Positions 1 through 6,066 of a stretch of DNA of 6,319 nt are shown piece by piece. The position numbers and the translations under genes are program-made. This DNA is from Saprospiraceae bacterium (GTDB taxonomy: Bacteria; Bacteroidota; Bacteroidia; Chitinophagales; Saprospiraceae): assembly GCA_027031185.1 (NCBI GenBank), contig JALVEF010000545.1:1-6319 (forward strand), given 5' to 3'. Every line of letters starts with the position of its first letter. The stretch's first letter is position 1. The notes under the pieces are model-generated. The model did no database searches and had not been told where the DNA came from. It was given only the letters and a program-made list of their open reading frames with translations.

Positions 1-1185
1 CTCTTTGGTAAAGAACTCCAATGCCTTGCGGAAAGATGCAACCGATAGCCCTGCCATCAGAGATTTTTTATTGTCTTCGACGGGCAGTTCGGCATAGATA
101 AGGGCCAGATAGTGGTGGATGTCGGCATAGACTCCGGGCGCTGTTTCTTTGGGAAATACTTCGAGGGCTTTTTGAAAACTTTCCAAAGCAGACTTGAAGA
201 ATTGGGGGTTGCCTGCCTTTGCCCATGTATAGAGGAGGAGTCCCTTTCTTCTGAGGGCTTCTCCATAGAATTCACGGAAATCTTCTTCCTGAAAGATCTG
301 TACTGCCTTATTGACAAATCCAAGGGCTTCCGAATAGCTTTGGGCCATAAGTGCAGCCTGGGAGACATCAATTAAGCACATAGCCTCCTTTATCTTGTTG
401 CCCAGATGACGTTTGTATTCCAGCACGTCTTTTAGAAGGGATCGCAGCTCACCCAAAGTAAAACTGTCATAATTTGTGGAAAGCTTGTACAATAGAACCT
501 GTGCTAAGCTATGCTGTACATCGTGCCGGGCTATTGGTGACAAATCGGTCTCAATGGCCTTTCTCAACAAAGCCTCGGCTTTTTGGATTTGGCCGGTGTC
601 CGTAAGAAAGACCACGTAATGTTTTAGTGTAAAACTCTTGTCATTTTCATTTGGGGCAAGGTTCATGGCCCCTTCGTAGAATACGCCAATATCTTCAATG
701 GTATATTTAACTTCTGTGTGGTTGTAGTGCAGGCAAATGGCAAAATTGTGTGCGGCTTTGTAGGCTTCATTGCCCCGGTACAAACGGGGTTGTCTCACAT
801 AGTCAAGTAAAAACGCTGGCATTTCATCGCCTGACAAAAAGTAGCTCAATACAGTCAGGTGTCGGGAAAGAGACAAGTCTCCATCCACAAATTTGAATGC
901 CTCTTCTGTCCGAGTAAGACGCACGAGGACGGCGGTTAGGAAAAGTGCATCGCTGAAAGGCAGGTCAGGCATCATATAGGGCGGAGTCGCGTCGCTGCGA
1001 TCTATCGGAAAGCGAATTTGATCGGCTTGTACCAGTAGGGCGGGGCCTTTTTCAATTTCGTTGGCTTGTTTGATTGGTATGAAATCTACCCACTCATCCA
1101 AGCCATTGTACTCACTCGTGAGTTTGGCGAGATACGGTATTTGGTCTTCTGGGCTATAGACCGCTACTTTGAGTTTAGTCTTCAT
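1..1185 (-). CDS. TPR-repeat protein, C-terminus cut by window edge
   Basis: The frame is open from an ATG at 1185 to the first base of the window, giving 395 residues without a stop; the rest lies outside. I do not recognise a specific family. Residues 1-60 alternate strands and helices (KVAVYSP near the start, ALLVQAD at 49-55) and could form a small alpha/beta domain. From about residue 185 on, the protein is helical with TPR-like pairs: a unit around 190-215 (TGQIQKAEALLRKAIE), one at 267-299 (A-x-x-x-x-x-x-YSEALGFVNKAVQIF), one at 305-345 with a short insertion (FFKSALESFQKALEVF), and a probable further unit at 352-392. TPR solenoids bind protein partners, so a scaffold or assembly role is an inference. 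The start overlaps the end of the upstream gene by 11 bp, which suggests translational coupling. No signal peptide is seen, so it is probably cytoplasmic. The context is the hydrogenase maturation operon. Confidence 0.85.
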   Translation of the reverse strand, partial: MKTKLKVAVYSPEDQIPYLAKLTSEYNGLDEWVDFIPIKQANEIEKGPALLVQADQIRFPIDRSDATPPYMMPDLPFSDALFLTAVLVRLTRTEEAFKFVDGDLSLSRHLTVLSYFLSGDEMPAFLLDYVRQPRLYRGNEAYKAAHNFAICLHYNHTEVKYTIEDIGVFYEGAMNLAPNENDKSFTLKHYVVFLTDTGQIQKAEALLRKAIETDLSPIARHDVQHSLAQVLLYKLSTNYDSFTLGELRSLLKDVLEYKRHLGNKIKEAMCLIDVSQAALMAQSYSEALGFVNKAVQIFQEEDFREFYGEALRRKGLLLYTWAKAGNPQFFKSALESFQKALEVFPKETAPGVYADIHHYLALIYAELPVEDNKKSLMAGLSVASFRKALEFFTKE

Positions 1186-1564
1186 TGGCTATCAGGTAGA
1201 TACTCAGAATGTTTATTTGTGGATCGGCTTCAAAGGGCAGAAAACGATCCTGACGAGGAATCTGGTGGTCCAACAAAATGCCGTGCAAAGCTACGGCATA
1301 TTCTTTACCTCCGCTGACCTCTTTGAGCATATATTGTTTGGCTTTGTGCATTTTTCGGAAAAGGTCATTGGAGTAGGGGGCCAGCATGAGTTTTTTTTGG
1401 TTGGGATAATATATCATATAGATCGCGTTGTCTTGTCCGAATATCGAATCGCGAATTGTTTTGTGAATGATCAGATGTCCGGACCGCAACAACGCCGGCT
1501 GTGTCGTTGATGCGGTCTTTTTAGGTTGGCGGTCGGGCAGATGATCCTTTGGTGGCAAAAACAT
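1175..1564 (-). CDS. Conserved-looking hypothetical protein of hydrogenase accessory operon
   Basis: This 129-residue protein is not one I recognise. Residues 1-28 are rich in Pro, Lys and Thr and probably disordered. From residue 30 on it looks like a small beta-rich domain: LIIHKTIRDSIFG at 31-43, a strand IYMIYYP at 48-54, LMLAP at 59-63, a helix around 65-84, then ILLDHQI at 96-102 and INILSIYLI at 117-125. The first half faintly recalls an AbrB/MraZ-type beta module, but the match is too weak to name. There is no signal peptide and no membrane segment. The start is an ATG only 3 nt after the stop of the maturation endopeptidase gene, and its end overlaps the start of the TPR gene by 11 bp. 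It is therefore almost certainly co-expressed with both, and a role in hydrogenase assembly or electron transfer is inferred from position alone. Confidence 0.8.
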   Translation of the reverse strand: MFLPPKDHLPDRQPKKTASTTQPALLRSGHLIIHKTIRDSIFGQDNAIYMIYYPNQKKLMLAPYSNDLFRKMHKAKQYMLKEVSGGKEYAVALHGILLDHQIPRQDRFLPFEADPQINILSIYLIANED

Positions 1565-1567
1565 GGC

Positions 1568-2041
1568 TCAAAGGTTTAGTTCTTCTACAATTTTTGCAGC
1601 TAGCTTTTCCGCGCCTGCCTTGCCTGCTGCTGTCATTTCTGTGTCAAAGCGGGTAGAATCAATAGCAATGAGATAGACGTCTATCTTTTCGGGATACTCG
1701 TCTCCCAGGATTTTTTTTGCGTAGGCCAGTGCTTGGTCCCATTTGAGACTATGTAGATAGAGGTGTGAATGGTCTTGACTCAAGGCCCCGACAATCTCAT
1801 CGGCGGGCAGCTTATACAGTGTACCTACCGGCTCGCCGGTATTCAATACAGAATCCACCAGGATGATGCGATCTTGCCCTTTAAGCTTAAAGAGCACTTC
1901 GAAAGCGGAAGTTCCCATATCAAGGATTTGTATGTCTTTCCGCTCTCCCAGTATTTTTTGCAGCTGCTTTATGACGTATATACCGACGCCATCGTCCTCG
2001 CGCACGGGATTGCCGAACCCCATGATGGTGATTTTTTCCAT
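1568..2041 (-). CDS. [NiFe] hydrogenase maturation endopeptidase (HupD/HyaD/HupW type, peptidase M52)
   Basis: This 157-residue cytoplasmic protease of the HyaD/HybD/HupW family removes the C-terminal extension of the hydrogenase large subunit once nickel is inserted. The N-terminal family motif is visible as GFGNPVREDDGVG (residues 8-20). By alignment from memory with E. coli HybD (nickel ligands Glu16, Asp62, His93), the equivalents are Asp17, Asp63 in ILVDSV, and most likely His97 in LYLHSL; His91 and His93 are nearby alternatives. The length matches the family (about 150-165). The start is an ATG with no clear Shine-Dalgarno sequence. It is the first gene of a three-gene operon and lies 294 nt after hupL, beyond an intrinsic terminator, so it probably has its own promoter. 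Its expected substrate is the HupL encoded just upstream, which still carries a 15-residue tail. The gene is called hupW in cyanobacteria and hupD elsewhere; I leave the symbol blank because naming depends on the clade. Confidence 0.95.
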   Translation of the reverse strand: MEKITIMGFGNPVREDDGVGIYVIKQLQKILGERKDIQILDMGTSAFEVLFKLKGQDRIILVDSVLNTGEPVGTLYKLPADEIVGALSQDHSHLYLHSLKWDQALAYAKKILGDEYPEKIDVYLIAIDSTRFDTEMTAAGKAGAEKLAAKIVEELNL

Positions 2042-2262
2042 ACCAGTTCGACAAGTTTTTTTGGTAGTTATTTAGGTCCCTGCTGTTTTTGTACAAAAAT
2101 GCCTTTGTTGAGTTGGGAGTTTTTGTTAGGGAATGCCTACTCTGTCCCTAAAAACAGGAGCACCTAAACAGTTGCTTTTTGGTAAAAATGGGATCAGTAA
2201 CTAACTATCCCCATATCCGCCCTTTTTTGCGTAAAGCCTGCAAAGACCAAAATTGCTCCACC
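2042..2262 (-). promoter_or_regulatory. Probable leader/promoter region of the maturation operon
   Basis: This gene-free stretch lies between the hupL terminator and the endopeptidase start, so a promoter for the downstream operon is expected here. I found no clear TAnnTTTG box. Two structures stand out. A perfect 14-bp palindrome, TTTTTGTACAAAAA, lies at 2086-2099, 45 nt upstream of the start codon. An imperfect inverted repeat lies at about 2119-2156 (GTTTTTAGGGA against TCCCTAACAAAAAC on the minus strand), without a following U-tract. Reading frames across this stretch do not look like genes. Confidence 0.4.
2086..2099. repeat. 14-bp palindrome upstream of maturation endopeptidase
   Basis: TTTTTGTACAAAAA is a perfect palindrome in the leader of the maturation operon, 45 nt before the endopeptidase ATG at 2041. 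The same 14 bases recur at 6096-6109. Placement in a non-coding leader suits a regulatory site, but no protein can be named for it. Confidence 0.4.
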
Positions 2263-2312
2263 AAAAAAGCGAAAATGCCGGCCACGCAGCCAGGCGCGTG
2301 GGGCATTTTCGC
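2263..2312 (-). terminator. Intrinsic terminator of hupSL
   Basis: On the minus strand, 23 nt after the hupL stop, the arm GCGAAAATGCC (2312-2302) pairs perfectly with GGCATTTTCGC (2279-2269). The stem continues as CCACGC against GCGTGG, past a 2-nt bulge, and closes on an 8-nt loop. Six T residues follow immediately (2268-2263). This is a strong Rho-independent terminator. It separates hupSL from the downstream maturation operon, or at least lowers transcription into it. Confidence 0.9.
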
Positions 2313-2335
2313 AGCTTGGCCTGTTGGGTTTGGTT

Positions 2336-3934
2336 TTACAGTTTAAACTTGGCCAATTGCTTGCCTGATTTTTTGTCATGTGCGTGCACAGTGCATACCA
2401 GACAAGAATCAAAGGAACGGGCAACCATGCCCACTTCTACTGGATCATGGGGATCTTCTATTTCGGTACCTTCGAGGGCAGCCTCAATGGGTCCGGGATT
2501 GTTTTCGCCATCGTTGGGTCCTACATTCCAGGTTGTGGGAGAAATAATCTGGTAGTTTTCGATGACGCCGTTCTTGATTTTGATCCAGTGGGCCAGCGCT
2601 CCGCGTGAAGCTTCGGTGGCACCCCAGCCTTCGCCGTCGCGTTCTTTGGGCTTGATGTAAAACTCATCATTCAAATTGATCTGGCTGAGCCATTCGTTGA
2701 TTTTCAAGAACAGGCCGGGGCCTTCATGCACGCGCGCCAATACGCGGGTAAATACGCTTGGGCCCATCTTGCGTATGATATCCCCAAAGAGCGGATCCTT
2801 GATCTGGTGGTCCAGATTTGCCGGATTGGCATTCATGATAGTACGGGCGAGTGGCCCGACCTCCGCGGCATGGCCCATATAGCGTGGCGCTTTGGACCAG
2901 CTGTACTTTCCACTAAAGTCACTATTTTCCAGATTGCGCGAATCAGTCGAAGGATTGGGTATAGGCTCATTAAAGGGATGCAAACCATCGGCTTGGTTTT
3001 CATACCAGGAGTGTGAGACGTGCTCGGATACATTGGCCTGATCCATCGGATGATAGTTTTGGCCATCAAAGAAACCTCCCGCCGAAATAACAGCCCTTTG
3101 GCGGCCTTCGATGGTCGGATGGTTGTACAGGTCTTTGTGCAGGTAAGTGCCATAAGCCAAAAACTTACCCACTCCCTGACCGAATTTGTCCAATCCAAAC
3201 TCCAAGCCGGCACGGATAAACAAGCCCAGGTCACTGTTGCGATGGGATTCGTTTTCTTCTACCCACTCCATCAGGTCGTCCCAAGTCTTAATCTGCATAT
3301 AGCGCTCAATCGAGCAACCCAGCCACACAGGCTCCAGCCAGTCATTGCGGAATTGATTCATGATTGCATGCGCCCGGGAAATGTCCTTAAGTGTGGGGGC
3401 ACACATGACGCCGCCCGGTACCATGTAGCTGGAATGCGGCCACTGCCCACCAAACAGCGCGTACACTTCCACGGGGCGGCCACTGGCCACTACGCCGGTT
3501 TGGAATGATGTACCCACAAAAGCCGCAAAACGCTTCACGACTTCGGGGTAGAGCGACTTATTCGCGAACTTCTTGTTGGCCATGTCGGTAGCAAAAATCG
3601 CATAAAACCACCGCGGAATACTTTGGATGGTTTCTGTGGCTTGTCCGATAGCGCGCAGCAGCAGTGCATTGGGCGGCAGCGTGGTCTTCCAGGCCACATC
3701 CAATGCAGACGAAGCACAGTACAGGTGAGAGCCGCCGCAGATGCCACAAGCGCGTGGCGTCACGATGAGCCCGGACTGGGGATCCTTGCCATGCATGATT
3801 TTCTCAAATCCTCTAAACATGGCCGCTTGTGTATGCGCTCGCGTCACTACCCCATTTTCCAGATAGACCTTGACGTCCAGGTCTCCCTCAACCCGACCTA
3901 CCGGGGATATGTTGAGCTCTTTTGCTGTAGTCAT
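2336..3934 (-). CDS. hupL: Group 2a [NiFe] uptake hydrogenase, large subunit
   Basis: This 532-residue catalytic subunit oxidises H2 at the Ni-Fe(CN)2CO site. The N-terminal ligand motif is RACGICGGSH at 61-70 (Cys63, Cys66) and the C-terminal one is DSCLVCTVH at 509-517 (Cys511, Cys514). His517 is followed by a 15-residue tail starting AHDKKSG, the extension expected to be cut off by the maturation endopeptidase encoded downstream. Other family landmarks are PRYMGHAAEVGPLAR at 350-364 and GATEASRGALAHW at 438-450. The overall sequence, with YCASSALD after the first motif and TVHAHD at the end, fits group 2a (cyanobacterial HupL, mycobacterial HucL) rather than the membrane-bound group 1 enzymes. 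The ATG start lies 22 nt after the hupS stop; an AGGA sits only 3 nt before it, which is too close for a standard ribosome site. In group 2a the homologous mycobacterial gene is called hucL. Subgroup assignment is from memory of family sequences. Confidence 0.97.
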   Translation of the reverse strand: MTTAKELNISPVGRVEGDLDVKVYLENGVVTRAHTQAAMFRGFEKIMHGKDPQSGLIVTPRACGICGGSHLYCASSALDVAWKTTLPPNALLLRAIGQATETIQSIPRWFYAIFATDMANKKFANKSLYPEVVKRFAAFVGTSFQTGVVASGRPVEVYALFGGQWPHSSYMVPGGVMCAPTLKDISRAHAIMNQFRNDWLEPVWLGCSIERYMQIKTWDDLMEWVEENESHRNSDLGLFIRAGLEFGLDKFGQGVGKFLAYGTYLHKDLYNHPTIEGRQRAVISAGGFFDGQNYHPMDQANVSEHVSHSWYENQADGLHPFNEPIPNPSTDSRNLENSDFSGKYSWSKAPRYMGHAAEVGPLARTIMNANPANLDHQIKDPLFGDIIRKMGPSVFTRVLARVHEGPGLFLKINEWLSQINLNDEFYIKPKERDGEGWGATEASRGALAHWIKIKNGVIENYQIISPTTWNVGPNDGENNPGPIEAALEGTEIEDPHDPVEVGMVARSFDSCLVCTVHAHDKKSGKQLAKFKL

Positions 3935-3956
3935 TTGTCCTGAATTTTGATGAAAA

Positions 3957-4916
3957 TTAAATGGAAGATTCCTTCAAGCCTTTGGGCGAGGGCATTATCT
4001 TGTGGAAGCCTGCTTTTATGTAATAGGCCAGTTTGCTCTCGCCCTCGGGTACCTCTTTCGGCAGAAAGCCCAGATACTTCATTGTCTTAAATACACTGCC
4101 CTTTTTCAAGTCATGATGCGGAAACTCAGGCTCCGTACAGCCCAGGCACGGGTGGTTGGAGCGCGTCTTACTGGACACTCTGTTCCACAATATGCGGTTG
4201 CAACTTGAGCGTGTCATCGGGCCGCGACATCCGACCTCATAAAACAGACATCCGCCCCGCTTGCCAAAGCGGCCGTCTATCTTCTCACCAAACGCTGCCG
4301 CATTGGTACATCCCGTTTGTGTAAAATCTGTGAAAAACGTCTTCGGACGGTGATACTGGTCTATCAGCACGTCACCAATGCGGCCCACCGAGATGGCCAC
4401 CAATATCTGTGTTACCCAGTCCGGATGCGCGGGACACCCGGGGATGTTGATTACCGGAAGTCCGCCTTTTGAAATAAAGTCGGCACCCAAAAAGCCCCCT
4501 TTCTTTTTCTTGTGAAACTGCATCCCTGTGGATTCACTCGGATTGGGTGGCACTGCCGGTATTCCGCCAAAGGTGGCACAATCTCCTATTGCCACCACGT
4601 ATTGCGCCGCATGGGCCAACTCCTTGACCCAGTCCTTCATTGGCCGGTCTGCAAAGTAATTCATCTTGCCGGTCCCATTGGGCCCTTGAATAACCGTACC
4701 CTCGAATACGAAAATGTCCAATTGTGTCTTGCCTGATATGCAATCGTTCAATAGATCCGAGACCTGATGGCCGATTTCCAACCCCACGGTTGGGTGCCAC
4801 AAAATGTTGATACCGTAATCTACGACCAACTCAATCACGGTGGGCTCCTCTGCATTCAAGAAAGACATCGTGTTTCCACTGCAGGCCCCACCTTGTAGCC
4901 AGAGTAAATTTGCCAT
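3957..4916 (-). CDS. hupS: Group 2a [NiFe] uptake hydrogenase, small (Fe-S) subunit
   Basis: This 319-residue electron-transfer subunit passes electrons from the large-subunit active site through three Fe-S clusters. It has no twin-arginine signal peptide and no C-terminal membrane helix, so the enzyme is expected on the cytosolic side, as for cyanobacterial HupSL. The start MANLLWLQGGACSGNT and the HPTVGLEIG, FEGTVIQGPNGTG and PGCPAHPDW segments are typical of group 2a. Candidate ligands are Cys12, Asn15, Cys113 and Cys161 (proximal); Gln200, Cys203, Cys223 and Cys230 (distal); and Cys239, Cys257 and Cys260 (medial). Asn15 and Gln200 stand where group 1 enzymes have Cys and His. I chose the ATG at 4916 because it gives the family's usual length and N-terminus. 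An in-frame TTG at 4976 would add 20 unconserved residues and falls inside the predicted -7 box. hupL follows after 22 nt in the same transcript. Confidence 0.97.
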   Translation of the reverse strand: MANLLWLQGGACSGNTMSFLNAEEPTVIELVVDYGINILWHPTVGLEIGHQVSDLLNDCISGKTQLDIFVFEGTVIQGPNGTGKMNYFADRPMKDWVKELAHAAQYVVAIGDCATFGGIPAVPPNPSESTGMQFHKKKKGGFLGADFISKGGLPVINIPGCPAHPDWVTQILVAISVGRIGDVLIDQYHRPKTFFTDFTQTGCTNAAAFGEKIDGRFGKRGGCLFYEVGCRGPMTRSSCNRILWNRVSSKTRSNHPCLGCTEPEFPHHDLKKGSVFKTMKYLGFLPKEVPEGESKLAYYIKAGFHKIMPSPKGLKESSI

Positions 4917-4935
4917 AGGAGTTGCATTATGTGTT

Positions 4936-4965
4936 AAAAAATCTCCCGCACCGTATTGGCCGGGA
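4936..4965 (-). terminator. Terminator-like hairpin (possible attenuator) in the hupS leader
   Basis: On the minus strand, TCCCGGCC (4965-4958) can pair with GGT plus CGGGA (4952-4950 and 4948-4944) around the loop AATAC, with one bulged G and one G-U pair. GA and then six T residues (4941-4936) follow. This has the form of an intrinsic terminator, weaker than the one after hupL. It lies between the predicted promoter and the hupS start, so it could attenuate hupSL, stop read-through from tetR, or simply protect the 5' end of the message. Confidence 0.5.
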
Positions 4966-4973
4966 TTACGGGA

Positions 4974-5003
4974 CAAAAGTAGAAAAAATTTTCTAAATCT
5001 TAC
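4974..5003. promoter_or_regulatory. Second, imperfect copy of the AT-rich operator-like repeat
   Basis: Ungapped comparison with the palindrome at 5008-5037 gives 20 identical positions out of 30, and more if 1-nt shifts are allowed. The shared core has the pattern TAGAAAAA...TTTTCTAA followed by ATCTT. The two copies start 34 bp apart, close to three helical turns. This copy covers the spacer and the -7 box of the predicted promoter, so a protein bound here would be expected to block RNA polymerase. Confidence 0.5.
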
Positions 5004-5005
5004 AA
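4974..5005 (-). promoter_or_regulatory. Predicted hupSL promoter (Bacteroidota -33/-7 type)
   Basis: On the minus strand a TACTTTTG at 4981-4974 matches the Bacteroidota -7 consensus TAnnTTTG exactly. A TTG at 5005-5003 lies 21 nt upstream as a candidate -33 element. Transcription would begin near 4968 and give a leader of about 50 nt before the hupS ATG at 4916. The spacer between the two boxes is filled by the second, imperfect operator-like repeat. Confidence 0.55.
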
Positions 5006-5006
5006 T

Positions 5007-5038
5007 ACAAAGATTAGAAAAATTTTTCTAATCTTTGT
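5007..5038. repeat. Perfect 32-bp palindrome, candidate regulator binding site
   Basis: The two 16-bp halves are exact reverse complements, centred between 5022 and 5023, with the core TTAGAAAAATTTTTCTAA. It overlaps the last codons and TAG stop of the tetR gene and lies just upstream of the predicted hupSL -33 element. The size and symmetry suit a dimeric regulator such as a TetR-family protein, and the encoded TetR next door is the obvious candidate. As RNA it could also fold into a long AT hairpin, which might act as a weak terminator for tetR. Confidence 0.7.
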
Positions 5039-5672
5039 CCGGGTGCAGCAGCGGCTCAATTTGTGTGCGATATTGTGCTATTCCCGCATCCGTAAAAAAT
5101 GGTAAAATCTTAGCCCAAATCCATCTTTTGAATGCGCTCTTTGAAGGTAATTTTTGGCTTAGCACTTCTACCCGAGGCACCAAAAACACGATGTACATCC
5201 ATATAGATAGAGCCTCTTGGTCATAATACCCATCTATGGGCGCCTCTTTCAAAAGTCCGGCTTCTTGCATCGCCGTAAAGCGATGGCGCAGCTGATACAG
5301 CAGTTTTATCATTCCGTCTCCGGGGGAAGGATGGCGTTCGTTTGGAAAGTAAGCTTTGATTTCCTTGGCGTCAAAAAAACAATAGGAATTGCTTACCACA
5401 AAATCATAAAGCCGATCCAACTGAGCATCCAGGTCTGCCAGGCCGTCTTGGCTACCATACATGGATAGAATGTCCGCAAACGTCTCGTACAGACGGTACG
5501 AAATAGCCTCTACAATCGCCTTTTTATTCTTGAAGTGATACGCCAGATTGCCTACGCTGATTCCCGTCTTATCTGCTATCATCTGCAGGCGTACGTTTGC
5601 CATGCCATGGTCGTTGAATAATTCCAATGCTGCTTGCAGAATCTTTGATTTCGTAGAAGAAGTTGCCGACAT
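5028..5672 (-). CDS. TetR/AcrR-family transcriptional regulator
   Basis: This 214-residue protein has the N-terminal TetR DNA-binding domain: a first helix with ILQAALELFNDHG (11-23), then a helix-turn-helix at about 27-48 with MIADKTGISVGNLAYHFKNK (31-50). The rest, about residues 55-214, is the variable helical ligand and dimer domain; the C-terminal part has IWAKILPFFTDAGIAQYRTQ. The ATG at 5672 is chosen because the domain begins a few residues later; a GTG at 5795 would add 41 unconserved residues overlapping the upstream gene. The start is 5 nt after the stop of the 117-residue gene, so the two are probably cotranscribed. The gene ends inside a perfect palindrome and 111 nt before hupS, so regulation of hupSL, probably with an effector, is a reasonable inference. 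The effector is unknown. Confidence 0.93.
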   Translation of the reverse strand: MSATSSTKSKILQAALELFNDHGMANVRLQMIADKTGISVGNLAYHFKNKKAIVEAISYRLYETFADILSMYGSQDGLADLDAQLDRLYDFVVSNSYCFFDAKEIKAYFPNERHPSPGDGMIKLLYQLRHRFTAMQEAGLLKEAPIDGYYDQEALSIWMYIVFLVPRVEVLSQKLPSKSAFKRWIWAKILPFFTDAGIAQYRTQIEPLLHPDKD

Positions 5673-5677
5673 CGTTC

Positions 5678-6031
5678 TCAATTGAGATGTATTGTAAAGT
5701 CTCTTATGTCTACCTCCAATGTGCCCCGTGGATCCTTGGCCGCTATACGGCGCATGTACTGACCATAGACCAAGGCCGTGCTTTTTGAAAAGCACGCCGA
5801 AATTTCCCGGCGTATCAGCAAGAGTGGATTCTTATAGTGCGCGAAAATCAAAAATATCTTCCATAAGCCATCCCGACGAATAATATTCTCAACCACGGCC
5901 GTATCTCGCATCCAACGGTCATTGACCATAAAGACCATGTCCTGCTTGTTGCCCGCCGTCTCATAACACCACTGCATGTCCAACGAGCTCAAAATCAAAT
6001 CGTACAGCCTCTTATCAATAAAACAACCCAT
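5678..6031 (-). CDS. Small hypothetical protein between two TetR-like genes
   Basis: I do not recognise this 117-residue protein. It is rich in aromatic and basic residues (Trp21, Trp40, Trp57) and contains a hydrophobic stretch WKIFLIF at 57-63 and NPLLLI at 68-73, too short and interrupted for a clear membrane helix. A segment MVFMVNDRW at 32-40 followed by TAVVENIIRRDGLWKIFLIF could be alternating strands and a helix in a small alpha/beta fold. It is the only open frame on the minus strand here. It fits neatly between the flanking genes: 35 nt after the upstream TetR-like stop and 5 nt before the next TetR start, which supports a real gene. An earlier in-frame ATG at 6127 would overlap the upstream gene by 61 bp and is less likely. 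A function cannot be assigned. Confidence 0.6.
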   Translation of the reverse strand: MGCFIDKRLYDLILSSLDMQWCYETAGNKQDMVFMVNDRWMRDTAVVENIIRRDGLWKIFLIFAHYKNPLLLIRREISACFSKSTALVYGQYMRRIAAKDPRGTLEVDIRDFTIHLN

Positions 6032-6066
6032 GCCCAAAAGATTTTTCCATCTCCACAACAAGATGC

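Noticed and set aside
57..371. 104-residue minus-strand open frame
   Set aside because: It is out of frame with the TPR gene, whose frame is continuously open across the same bases and shows TPR periodicity.
1169..2167. Plus-strand open frames opposite the accessory operon
   Set aside because: They are antisense to the protease and the 129-residue gene and lack any family motif.
2194..2424. 76-residue minus-strand frame across the end of hupL
   Set aside because: It overlaps hupL in a different frame and runs through the intrinsic terminator; composition is not protein-like.
3020..3508. 162-residue plus-strand open frame
   Set aside because: It is antisense to conserved hupL coding sequence and shows no recognisable domain.
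3957..4976. Longer HupS starting at the TTG at 4976
   Set aside because: It adds 20 residues unlike any HupS N-terminus I know, the TTG lies inside the predicted -7 box, and the ATG at 4916 gives the family's normal length and start.
5008..5016. Second -7-like box (TAATCTTTG on the minus strand) within the palindrome
   Set aside because: It has three rather than two bases between TA and TTTG and has no good -33 partner; the exact TAnnTTTG at 4974-4981 is preferred.
5007..5038. Palindrome as an insertion-sequence end or mobile-element scar
   Set aside because: There is no transposase, target duplication or partner inverted repeat elsewhere; position at a promoter next to a TetR gene favours a binding site.
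5028..5795. Longer TetR starting at the GTG at 5795
   Set aside because: The extra 41 residues precede the normal TetR domain start and overlap the 117-residue gene; the ATG at 5672 fits the domain.
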